Source of the DNA: Desulfobacterales bacterium
GTDB taxonomy: Bacteria; Desulfobacterota; Desulfobacteria; Desulfobacterales; DAOWNP01
Direction of reading: 5' to 3'
Length of the DNA stretch: 9,093 bases
NCBI GenBank assembly: GCA_030149595.1
Contig: JASFBI010000039.1
Coordinates: forward strand, 1 to 9,093
Below are positions 1-5,835 of this stretch, one piece after another (the first letter of the stretch is position 1; each line of letters starts with the position of its first letter). The notes below the pieces were generated by a model. That model searched no databases. It was given only the letters and a program-made list of their open reading frames with translations, and was not told where the DNA came from. Position numbers and translations under genes: made by a program.

Positions 1-981
1 CATACCATATGGTGCATAAATCATTCTTTTTAAAACATCAAAATCCTTTTTAGGAAGATTCATTGATTTCAACTGAATCTCTTCTGAATTTATGGCCAGA
101 GTTTCATGATCCAATATTCTGATAACAACATTTTCTCCAAAAACCGAAGGAACCACTGAAACTCTGAAATCAACTTTTCTCCCCATAACTTTAAGTTTAA
201 AACGTCCATCCTGAGGAACTCTTTTTTCTGAAATATCAAGCTCTGACATTACTTTAATTCTTGATACTATCAAACTTTTATAATGTTCATCAAAAGGCTC
301 TGCTGCCTGATAAAGCATTCCATCTATTCTATAGCGTATTAAAATACCATTTTCAGAAGTTTCAAAATGAATATCACTGACTCTTTTGTTTAAGGCATCT
401 ATTATAGTAGAATCAATAAGTTTTACAACAGGACTCTCTTCTGCTGTTATAGTCTCATAATTAATTATATCTTTCCCGTCCTCAGTCTCTTTCAGGATAG
501 GCAAACGCATATCATCCCAAACGCCTTCAAGGGCGTCTGTTTTTAAAATCTCCAGCTTTTTTAAAATCTCCCTGATTTTCTCTTCACCGGATATTGATAG
601 AAAAACCTGGCGGTCATAATGCATATCGAGGTAATCACTAATAAACATGCTGTTTTCATGATCTGTAATTGCTATTTTTAATTCTTTTTCATTTACCTGA
701 TAAGGAAGAAACAGGTACTTCTTCATTACATCAAGGGGTATTAAATTCATAAACTCTACACAATCATAATCTTTAAGATCAACATACTCATACCCAAAAT
801 GTATAGCAGTAAGTTTTGCCAGATTTTCGTCATCAATATACTTTTCATCAAGACATATCTTTCCAAAACGGGATTTGTTTATTTTTTGCTTCCCTGATAC
901 TATACTGATATGCTTTTTAGATATTAAGTTGGATTGAACAGCAAGGTCTCCAATTCTAATTTTTTTTACTGCACTAACCAT
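1..981 (-). CDS. GspE/PilB-family type II secretion / type IV pilus assembly ATPase, N-terminal part (cut by window edge)
   Basis: The reverse complement of 981-1 is open for 327 codons. ATG at 981 is preceded by AGGAG 7 nt upstream. Members of this family are cytoplasmic hexameric ATPases that drive pilus or pseudopilus assembly. Residues 9-32 match the 24-residue MshEN pattern (R9-I-G11 ... L19-I20-S ... Q32); a second, weaker copy starts at R38-F-G40. MshEN domains of some relatives bind c-di-GMP. Family signatures follow: SDIHFE (202-207), RYRIDGML (about 215-222), LDISEKRVPQDGR (248-260) and FRVSVVPSVFGENVVIRIL (272-290). The sequence stops at residue 327, just before the expected Walker A loop, so ATP-binding residues and the PilB/GspE/MshE distinction cannot be seen. 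It has its own promoter and a leader containing a 91-nt repeat shared with the PilZ gene at 3929. The family call is firm; the subfamily is not. Confidence 0.93.
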   Translation of the reverse strand, partial: MVSAVKKIRIGDLAVQSNLISKKHISIVSGKQKINKSRFGKICLDEKYIDDENLAKLTAIHFGYEYVDLKDYDCVEFMNLIPLDVMKKYLFLPYQVNEKELKIAITDHENSMFISDYLDMHYDRQVFLSISGEEKIREILKKLEILKTDALEGVWDDMRLPILKETEDGKDIINYETITAEESPVVKLIDSTIIDALNKRVSDIHFETSENGILIRYRIDGMLYQAAEPFDEHYKSLIVSRIKVMSELDISEKRVPQDGRFKLKVMGRKVDFRVSVVPSVFGENVVIRILDHETLAINSEEIQLKSMNLPKKDFDVLKRMIYAPYGM

Positions 982-1039
982 TTTTAAACTCCTGTGGTAT
1001 AAAGTGAAATAACTTAACAAATTTTCATTTGCTTCTTGC

Positions 1040-1130
1040 TATTTTATATGAAACTCTGTCCAACAGACCGTAATCACGAGAGTTTCAATTTTCGTTGTAG
1101 CAGATAAATCTGCCATGTATGTTATATGAA
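1040..1130 (-). repeat. 91-nt leader element, copy A (candidate cis-regulatory RNA upstream of the GspE/PilB gene)
   Basis: Read on the minus strand, this segment is identical to 3777-3867 (plus) at 84 of 91 positions, without gaps. It ends 58 nt before the start codon at 981 and begins about 27 nt after the start point predicted from the promoter at 1164-1192, so it should lie in the 5' leader. It can form two stem-loops. The first is TGGCAGA/TCTGCTA with a TTTA loop (about 1098-1115). The second is a 9-bp stem TGAAACTCT/AGAGTTTCA (1079-1087 with 1049-1057) with a 21-nt loop. CATATAA occurs near both ends. Downstream, AGCAAAT-GAAA-ATTTGTT could form another small hairpin. The repeat is seen directly; the RNA-regulator role is inferred. 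I do not recognise it as a known riboswitch class. Confidence 0.75.
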
Positions 1131-1163
1131 TAATAAGTTAATAATTTATTAGGAATTATGTTT

Positions 1164-1192
1164 ATTATAACTCTAAAATCAAATATTTACAA
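1164..1192 (-). promoter_or_regulatory. Predicted sigma70 promoter for the GspE/PilB gene
   Basis: On the minus strand TTGTAA (1192-1187), a 17-nt spacer and a perfect TATAAT (1169-1164) form a good housekeeping promoter. The start point would be near 1157, giving a leader of about 175 nt that contains the 91-nt element. A 13-nt palindrome (TAATAA-T-TTATTA, 1139-1151) lies just after the predicted start. In DNA this AT-rich such matches arise by chance, but the spacing and placement are good. Confidence 0.6.
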
Positions 1193-1209
1193 ATACAGAT
1201 AATAAAAAT

Positions 1210-2181
1210 ATGTTTAATAAATTTATAAAATATTCAGCTTTATTTATACTTTTGATAGTTGGTATAGGAAGCATTGCATATATTACATTCTCATATTTAA
1301 TAAAAAACCAAAGCAGTATTGTTGTACCCGATCTTATTGGTAAAGACACTGTCTATGCCCTTGAAATACTTTCAGGTATAGACCTTAATGTTAAAATTAA
1401 AGATAAAAAATTCAGCAACTCATATTTAAAAGGAATAGTTATAGAGCAGGTACCTGCACCAGGATCTGAAATAAAAAAAGGAAGAGAGATTAAAATAACA
1501 GTATCAAAGGGAGCATATACAATAACTCTTTTTAATCTAAAAAATATACATATAGATCAGGCTCAAATAATTATAAAAAAAAATGACATGTGTATTAAAA
1601 ATATTTCATATACCTACAGTAACTCTTTTAATAAAAATTTTATAATATCACAACAGCCCGAACCAAAAACCCTGTTATATAAAAATACCTGCATAAATTT
1701 CCTTGTAAGCTTAGGTCCAAGACCCATTGCCATAAAAATGCCCGATCTTTCAGGATTATCTATTGATGATGCTGTATGGCTTATTGACAAATACAGCCTG
1801 TCCCTTGGCAAAATATCATCATCCTATTTTAAAGACAGACCATATAATGTTATTACAGAGCAAAAACCAGCACAGGGACATAGAATTTTCAAAAAACAAC
1901 AGGTAGACCTTATCATAAACCGAAAAACAGAGAAAAAATACCCAGCTTCCTTTGACGGTACCCATGGAGTCTGGTTCTACAAATACAAAAACATGCCGGG
2001 GTTTATAAAAAATCATATCAAAATAAAACTAAAGATTTACGGCACTGTAATTGATATAGTTGATCAAATGATAAAACCAGATAAAGATGTTTGGGTTTTT
2101 ATTCCTCAAAATGCCAACACTATACTCTATGTTTATATAGACGATGAGCTTGTTTTAACAAAAACCTATGATGCATTTTAA
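1210..2181 (+). CDS. Membrane-anchored protein with three PASTA domains
   Basis: This 323-residue protein has a short basic N-terminus and one membrane helix (about 9-30), followed by a predicted periplasmic part. Three PASTA repeats follow: about 36-100 (VVPDLIGKD ... EQVPAPGSEIKKGREI), 102-168 (more diverged, SQQPEPKTLLYKN) and 174-237 (KMPDLSGLSIDDA ... EQKPAQGHRI). PASTA domains bind peptidoglycan fragments or act as spacers in cell-wall kinases and penicillin-binding proteins. No kinase or transpeptidase is attached here. The last 85 residues (about 239-323) form an extra domain with alternating hydrophobic residues that I do not recognise. As I recall, deltaproteobacteria often carry a stand-alone PASTA protein just before rpe, as here. 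No Shine-Dalgarno is visible before ATG 1210, but the membrane helix begins right after it and no earlier in-frame start exists. Confidence 0.88.
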   Translation: MFNKFIKYSALFILLIVGIGSIAYITFSYLIKNQSSIVVPDLIGKDTVYALEILSGIDLNVKIKDKKFSNSYLKGIVIEQVPAPGSEIKKGREIKITVSKGAYTITLFNLKNIHIDQAQIIIKKNDMCIKNISYTYSNSFNKNFIISQQPEPKTLLYKNTCINFLVSLGPRPIAIKMPDLSGLSIDDAVWLIDKYSLSLGKISSSYFKDRPYNVITEQKPAQGHRIFKKQQVDLIINRKTEKKYPASFDGTHGVWFYKYKNMPGFIKNHIKIKLKIYGTVIDIVDQMIKPDKDVWVFIPQNANTILYVYIDDELVLTKTYDAF

Positions 2182-2271
2182 AACAAGAACCTGTGAAACT
2201 GTTTTACCTTACAGTCAATTTTTAGTTGCATATTAAAAACTTATAGGATAACTATTTTTCAGATATTTTTT

Positions 2272-2383
2272 AACAGATTTTTATAACCGGCATGGCCGGT
2301 GCATGATTATTCGCACCTGCCACAACAAAAAATAAAAGCTCAATGATTATAGTCGTTTAGGCTAACTTTTATATAAATCTGTT
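2272..2383. repeat. 112-nt structured inverted-repeat region in the leader of rpe-aroQ
   Basis: The ends of this region pair over 15 positions with a single T-T mismatch: AACAGATTT-T-TATAA (2272-2286) against TTATA-T-AAATCTGTT (2369-2383). Inside are two overlapping GC-rich hairpins that exclude each other: ACCGGC-ATG-GCCGGT (2286-2300) and GGTGC-N10-GCACC (from about 2298). The enclosed part is clearly more GC-rich than its surroundings. It ends 28 nt before the rpe start codon. The 3' arm also overlaps a weak 4-bp hairpin (CTGT-N7-ACAG) followed by C and six Ts, just before the rpe ribosome site. It could be a structured leader or a small mobile inverted repeat. I do not recognise a riboswitch family. 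The rest of the 230-nt spacer shows nothing certain. Confidence 0.55.
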
Positions 2384-2411
2384 GTAAACACAGCTTTTTT
2401 CTGGAGATTAT

Positions 2412-3062
2412 ATGAAATTAATAGCACCGTCTGTTTTATCAGCTGATTTTTCTAAATTAGGGGAAGAGATTAAAAGTGTTGAAAAAGCCGGGGCAGACTG
2501 GATACACCTTGATGTTATGGATGGTCATTTTGTACCAAATCTCACCATAGGCCCTGAAATCATAAAAGCTTCAAATAAAGTTACTGATCTTTGCCTTGAT
2601 GTTCACCTTATGATTGAAAATCCTGATCAATATATTGATCAATTTATTGATGCAGGAGCAGACTGCATATCTGTACACTATGAAACAACCACTCATTTAA
2701 ACAGAACAGTACAATTAATTAAACAAAAAAATATTAAAGCTGGAGTTGCTCTGAATCCTGCAACACCAATAAACACACTTGAATGGGTTTTAGAAGATTT
2801 GGATTTTGTAGTTATTATGAGTGTTAATCCTGGATTTGGAGGACAATCATTTATTCCCAATACCATAGAAAAAATTAAAGCCTTAAAAACCATGATTACC
2901 AAAAAAAACCTCCCGACACTAATTGAAATAGACGGCGGAGTAAATGAAAAAACAATACAAAAAATTTCCCATGCTGGAACAGATGTTTTTGTAGCAGGCT
3001 CAGCTATTTTCAAAAGCAGTAACTATAAAGAGACAATAACAAAACTTAAAAGTAAATGGTAA
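2412..3062 (+). CDS. rpe: Ribulose-phosphate 3-epimerase
   Basis: Rpe interconverts D-ribulose 5-phosphate and D-xylulose 5-phosphate in the cytoplasm, in the non-oxidative pentose phosphate pathway. The 216-residue product has the usual family length and TIM-barrel motifs: APSVLSADF (5-13, with substrate-binding S7), IHLDVMDGHFVPN (31-43, with metal and catalytic residues H32 and D34), DVHLMIENPD (63-72, with metal ligand H65), SVNPGFGGQSF, and EIDGGVN with the second catalytic acid D174. All expected active-site residues are present. ATG at 2412 is preceded by GGAG 5 nt upstream. aroQ follows after 20 nt, so the two are probably co-transcribed. The preceding spacer holds a possible structured leader. 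Confidence 0.97.
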   Translation: MKLIAPSVLSADFSKLGEEIKSVEKAGADWIHLDVMDGHFVPNLTIGPEIIKASNKVTDLCLDVHLMIENPDQYIDQFIDAGADCISVHYETTTHLNRTVQLIKQKNIKAGVALNPATPINTLEWVLEDLDFVVIMSVNPGFGGQSFIPNTIEKIKALKTMITKKNLPTLIEIDGGVNEKTIQKISHAGTDVFVAGSAIFKSSNYKETITKLKSKW

Positions 3063-3082
3063 TTATCAGGGAATAGACAATA

Positions 3083-3520
3083 ATGGTAAAAAAAATCCTT
3101 GTTATTCATGGCCCTAATTTAAATATGTTAAGAAAAAGAGAACCTGAAATTTATGGTTCTGAAACTCTTTTTGAAATAAACAAAAAATTAGTTCAAAAAG
3201 GTAAAAAACTGGGATTAGCTGTTGAAACCTTTCAATCAAACCACGAAGGGGAAATTGTTGAAAAAATACATGAGGCTTTTGGAGAAGTCTCCGGTCTTAT
3301 TATAAATCCTGCTGCTTTTACCCATACAAGTATTGCCATTAGAGATGCAATATTAATTTTGAATATTCCTGTTATAGAAATCCATCTGTCAAATATCTAT
3401 AAAAGAGAACCTTTCAGGCATAAATCCATGATTTCTGACATAGCCACAGGTCAGATTGCCGGATTAGGAGTTGATGGATATTTTTTTGCACTTGATGCTG
3501 TTTTCAAAATAACATCTTAA
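3083..3520 (+). CDS. aroQ: 3-dehydroquinate dehydratase, type II
   Basis: This enzyme removes water from 3-dehydroquinate to give 3-dehydroshikimate in the shikimate pathway; type II enzymes are cytoplasmic dodecamers. The 145 residues match the normal length. Signatures seen are HGPNLNMLRKREPEIYG (9-25, with active-site R19 and catalytic Y24), FQSNHEGE (50-57), INPAAFTHTS (74-83, with N75 and H81), EIHLSNIYKRE (99-109, with catalytic H101) and FRHKS with R112. The usual Gly-Ala-Tyr after N-P is Ala-Ala-Phe here, a mild variation. AGGG about 12 nt before ATG 3083 is a plausible though distant ribosome site. The gene follows rpe closely. Pentose phosphate products feed erythrose 4-phosphate into the shikimate pathway, so the pairing makes metabolic sense, though that link is inferred. 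Confidence 0.96.
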   Translation: MVKKILVIHGPNLNMLRKREPEIYGSETLFEINKKLVQKGKKLGLAVETFQSNHEGEIVEKIHEAFGEVSGLIINPAAFTHTSIAIRDAILILNIPVIEIHLSNIYKREPFRHKSMISDIATGQIAGLGVDGYFFALDAVFKITS

Positions 3521-3544
3521 CTCTCCTGACAATACCCCCCCTGC

Positions 3545-3652
3545 TCGACAGGCTGTTACAAAACACTACTTTGTCCAATTTCTGCGTTAAAAAATAAATT
3601 TATTTTTTTTCCTTGAACTTGAAAAAATTTTTATTCTGTAACAGCCTGTCGA
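3545..3652. repeat. MITE-like element with 16-bp perfect terminal inverted repeats
   Basis: TCGACAGGCTGTTACA (3545-3560) is the exact reverse complement of TGTAACAGCCTGTCGA (3637-3652), giving a 108-nt unit with a 76-nt AT-rich interior. The interior includes a 20-bp A/T palindrome (3589-3608) and an AAAAATTTTT tract. There is no coding capacity. Size and ends resemble a non-autonomous miniature transposon or dispersed intergenic palindrome. I see no convincing target-site duplication (left flank CTGC, right flank AAGT). It starts 25 nt after the aroQ stop and might help end transcription, but the interior is too long for an ordinary intrinsic terminator. Confidence 0.6.
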
Positions 3653-3653
3653 A

Positions 3654-3678
3654 AGTATTTTTTTATCAAAAAAATACT
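3654..3678. repeat. AT-rich perfect hairpin next to the MITE-like element
   Basis: AGTATTTTTTT (3654-3664) and AAAAAAATACT (3668-3678) form an 11-bp perfect inverted repeat around ATC. It begins one base after the 16-bp repeat and ends two bases before the -35 hexamer at 3681. Its A-tract could act as an UP element for that promoter. It lacks the GC stem of an intrinsic terminator. Confidence 0.5.
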
Positions 3679-3680
3679 AT

Positions 3681-3709
3681 TTGACACAATAAATATATTT
3701 TATTATACT
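3681..3709 (+). promoter_or_regulatory. Near-consensus sigma70 promoter for the PilZ gene
   Basis: A perfect TTGACA (3681-3686), a 17-nt spacer and TATACT (3704-3709) form the best promoter in the window, with an A7 tract just upstream. Transcription should start near 3716, giving a leader of about 213 nt for the PilZ gene at 3929 that includes the 91-nt element at 3777-3867. Confidence 0.75.
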
Positions 3710-3720
3710 CACTTTTAATT

Positions 3721-3762
3721 ACTATTATATAATAGTGTTATATTTACATAATAGAATGTAAA
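3721..3762 (+). promoter_or_regulatory. Operator-like palindrome and small hairpin in the early PilZ leader
   Basis: ACTATTATATAATAGT (3721-3736) is a perfect 16-bp palindrome about 5-20 nt after the predicted start point. It is followed by TTTACAT-N6-ATGTAAA (3743-3762). Either could be a protein-binding site or an RNA hairpin. The base composition is so AT-rich that chance is a real alternative. Confidence 0.35.
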
Positions 3763-3776
3763 ATTAATACATCTTT

Positions 3777-3867
3777 TTCATATAACATACATGGCTGATT
3801 TATCTGCCACAGCGAAAATTGAAACTCTCATGATTACGCTCTGTTGGACGGAGTTCCATATAAAATA
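3777..3867 (+). repeat. 91-nt leader element, copy B (candidate cis-regulatory RNA upstream of the PilZ gene)
   Basis: This is the partner of the minus-strand element at 1040-1130, with 84 of 91 positions identical. It starts about 60 nt after the predicted transcription start and ends 61 nt before the PilZ start codon, nearly the same distance as in copy A (58 nt). Stem 1 is TGGCTGA/TCTGCCA (3792-3798 with 3803-3809) with a TTTA loop. It keeps an outer G-C where copy A has G-U, but has one internal T-T mismatch. Stem 2 is TGAAACTCT/GGAGTTCCA (3820-3828 with 3850-3858), with one A-C mismatch and one U-G wobble. Of the seven differences between copies, four fall in stems, and two of these keep pairing, so covariation support from two copies is weak. 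The repeat itself is certain; its role is inferred. Confidence 0.75.
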
Positions 3868-3928
3868 TTTTGCCGAGTTTGTGATAGAGTTTTATTCAAC
3901 TACTTAAAATATCACAAAGGATATTATT

Positions 3929-4279
3929 ATGACACAAAAAAATGAACGCCGTTTATGCGAAAGACACCCTGTCAATGCCCCTGTTATTTATACTACCAAT
4001 AGAAAACATGAATATTATTATGCAACAATGTACAATTACAGTTCAAAGGGGATCTATTTTAAATCAACTGCTCCTTTAAAAATAGGATGTAATATTTATA
4101 TAAAAGTTGAAACAAATTCAAAATGTAATACACACAAAAAAATGAGTCGTGATTATCAGGCTGAAGTTATATGGTGTAAGGAAGTTGAAAATTCAGACAT
4201 AATACATTATGAAATAGGTGTCACGCATGACATACATAATCATGACAACAACAATTTTATGGTAAGCAACATGATTTAA
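3929..4279 (+). CDS. PilZ-domain protein, predicted c-di-GMP receptor
   Basis: The 116-residue protein is a single PilZ domain. Both ligand motifs are present: RxxxR as R8-L-C-E-R12 near the N-terminus, and NxSxxG as N36-Y-S-S-K-G41. In the family these residues grip c-di-GMP, and stand-alone PilZ proteins relay the signal to motility, pili or polysaccharide export. AVIW- and EIGV-type strands typical of the barrel follow (about 78-103), then a short His/Asn-rich tail. ATG 3929 has AAGGA about 8 nt upstream. A near-consensus promoter and a long leader with a 91-nt element shared with the GspE/PilB gene suggest co-regulation of the two. Its stop overlaps that of the convergent gene on the minus strand by 4 nt, with no terminator between. 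The partner protein is unknown. Confidence 0.92.
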   Translation: MTQKNERRLCERHPVNAPVIYTTNRKHEYYYATMYNYSSKGIYFKSTAPLKIGCNIYIKVETNSKCNTHKKMSRDYQAEVIWCKEVENSDIIHYEIGVTHDIHNHDNNNFMVSNMI

Positions 4280-5835
4280 TACATTTCCCATGTACCGCTT
4301 GTATAATATCTATATAAGACAGGGTTAATTTCGGTATTAACTTTAATAATCCCGCAAGGATCACTGTCTAATATTCCTTTTCCGAAATTAACCATTGATA
4401 TCATTGCATTTCTATTTATAAATTTTGTTTTAATATCATCAAAGGCAATAGTTAAAATTTGTTTTTTAAGATCAGCTTCAACTCTGCTTTTAATATTTAT
4501 CCCTATAACCCAGCCCCATTCTCCCATGGTTGGAATTTGATTATGATATGCAATTGCAGTAAACCCTGCAGCTCTTACAGTTTTTAAAATACATAAAAAT
4601 GCTTTTTTTGAAAAATAAGGACTTGTGGCCTGTGTTACAAAGACCCCTCCTTTTATAAGATGTTTTTTTATATGCATGTAAAAACTTCTTGAATAAACAT
4701 GCATAAGATCTATAGAGTCAGGGTCAGGTAAATCAGCAATAATTACACCATACAGACTTTGCGAATTTTTAATATATTTTGAAGCATCGCTGTTTATTAT
4801 TTCAATCTTATCATTAATCATGGATTTTTTATTTATTTTTAACATAACAGGATCTGTTTGAGACAACACAGTCATTTCAGGATCAAGATCTACCAGGGTT
4901 ATTTTACGTACTTTTTTATGCTTTAATATTTCTCTTGCACAAAGTCCGTCACCACCACCTAAAACAAGAACACTACTTACATCAGGTGAAATCTTCATTG
5001 CAGGATGCACCAAAGGTTCATGATATTTTTCTTCATCATATGTTGAAAACTGTTCCTGTTTATTAATATACAGCCAGTAAAATTCTTTCCATTTTGTTAT
5101 AACAATTTTCTGGTATTGTGTCTGCTTTGATAAAATAATTTTATCACGGTACTGTTTTTGTTCACCATAAATTATTATATCACTGGCAAAAACAGAAATA
5201 ACAATAATTAATAAAAAGGAAAACAGTGATAAAACAGTCACCTTTACAGGCTTTTTTATAAGTGGATAAAAAAACCAGATCAGCATATTTGCCACAATAA
5301 GATTTATTGTGCCTAAAATCACAGGCGTATATTTTAATCCAAGATAAGGCAGAGCAATAAATGCAAAAAAAAGACCGCCTAAAAGGGATCCATAATAATC
5401 TTTTTCAAGAACACCTGAAATATTAACTCTTAGCTGTTCATAAGAGTTATTAAGCCTTGTAACCATAGGTATCTCAAGACCTATTAACAGCCCTATAATA
5501 AAAGCATAAACATATATTACAATACCGGGATATACTATATTTGAAAACAAACCATAGGCTATAACAACAGAAGAGGCACAAATAACAGAAAGAAAAAGCT
5601 CTACGAGGATAAAAGAATCAAGAAGGTTAACAGTAAAAAGACGGCTTAAACGGCTTCCCACCCCCATGGCAAAAAGCATTACAGACATAATAAGAGCCCA
5701 CTGAAAAATCGCATCCCCTATCAAGTAAGTTGCAAGGGTAGAAAGAACAAATTCTGCAACAATACCTGCACACCCTGTTGCAAAAATTGATGTTTTGAGG
5801 ATAAAACCTCTGTTTTTTTCCGTAAATCTATACAC
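4276..5835 (-). CDS. Membrane-bound aminopropyltransferase (spermidine synthase family)
   Basis: The 519-residue protein has an N-terminal membrane domain of about seven helices (about 13-221) and a cytosolic SpeE-like Rossmann domain (about 236-450). The family transfers an aminopropyl group from decarboxylated S-adenosylmethionine to a diamine such as putrescine. Signatures are YQKI (241-244), YDEEKYHEPLVHPAM (266-280), VLVLGGGDGLCAREIL (289-304), VDLDP (315-319), NSDA (348-351) and ADLPDPDS (367-374). D368 and D371 match the catalytic Asp region, which is DSTDP in soluble enzymes. About 70 C-terminal residues have no assignment. The start is GTG at 5835, inside the end of the DUF350 gene (8-nt overlap), with no strong Shine-Dalgarno, so translational coupling is likely. 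No S-adenosylmethionine decarboxylase gene is in the window. Family is sure; substrate is not. Confidence 0.9.
   Translation of the reverse strand: MYRFTEKNRGFILKTSIFATGCAGIVAEFVLSTLATYLIGDAIFQWALIMSVMLFAMGVGSRLSRLFTVNLLDSFILVELFLSVICASSVVIAYGLFSNIVYPGIVIYVYAFIIGLLIGLEIPMVTRLNNSYEQLRVNISGVLEKDYYGSLLGGLFFAFIALPYLGLKYTPVILGTINLIVANMLIWFFYPLIKKPVKVTVLSLFSFLLIIVISVFASDIIIYGEQKQYRDKIILSKQTQYQKIVITKWKEFYWLYINKQEQFSTYDEEKYHEPLVHPAMKISPDVSSVLVLGGGDGLCAREILKHKKVRKITLVDLDPEMTVLSQTDPVMLKINKKSMINDKIEIINSDASKYIKNSQSLYGVIIADLPDPDSIDLMHVYSRSFYMHIKKHLIKGGVFVTQATSPYFSKKAFLCILKTVRAAGFTAIAYHNQIPTMGEWGWVIGINIKSRVEADLKKQILTIAFDDIKTKFINRNAMISMVNFGKGILDSDPCGIIKVNTEINPVLYRYYTSGTWEMY

Noticed and set aside
1614..2016. 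Two 65-codon minus-strand frames within the PASTA gene.
   Set aside because: They are antisense shadows with no start signals or protein features.
2693..3013. A 106-codon minus-strand frame within rpe.
   Set aside because: It is antisense to a complete, well-conserved epimerase gene and has no ribosome site.
3545..3652. An intrinsic terminator for rpe-aroQ.
   Set aside because: The arms are 76 nt apart and no T-run follows a compact GC stem; a mobile-type inverted repeat fits better, though a role in ending transcription is not excluded.
3792..3808. A sigma54-type promoter (GG...GC) inside the shared element.
   Set aside because: The spacing between GG and GC is 11 nt instead of 10 and the flanking consensus is missing in both copies.
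3844..3864. TTGGAC ... TATAAA within the shared element as a sigma70 promoter.
   Set aside because: The spacer is only 9 nt, far too short; better promoters lie upstream of each copy.
3777..3867. The shared element as a c-di-GMP-I (GEMM) riboswitch.
   Set aside because: The conserved GEMM core sequences and tetraloop-receptor pattern are not present in either copy; only the gene context fits.
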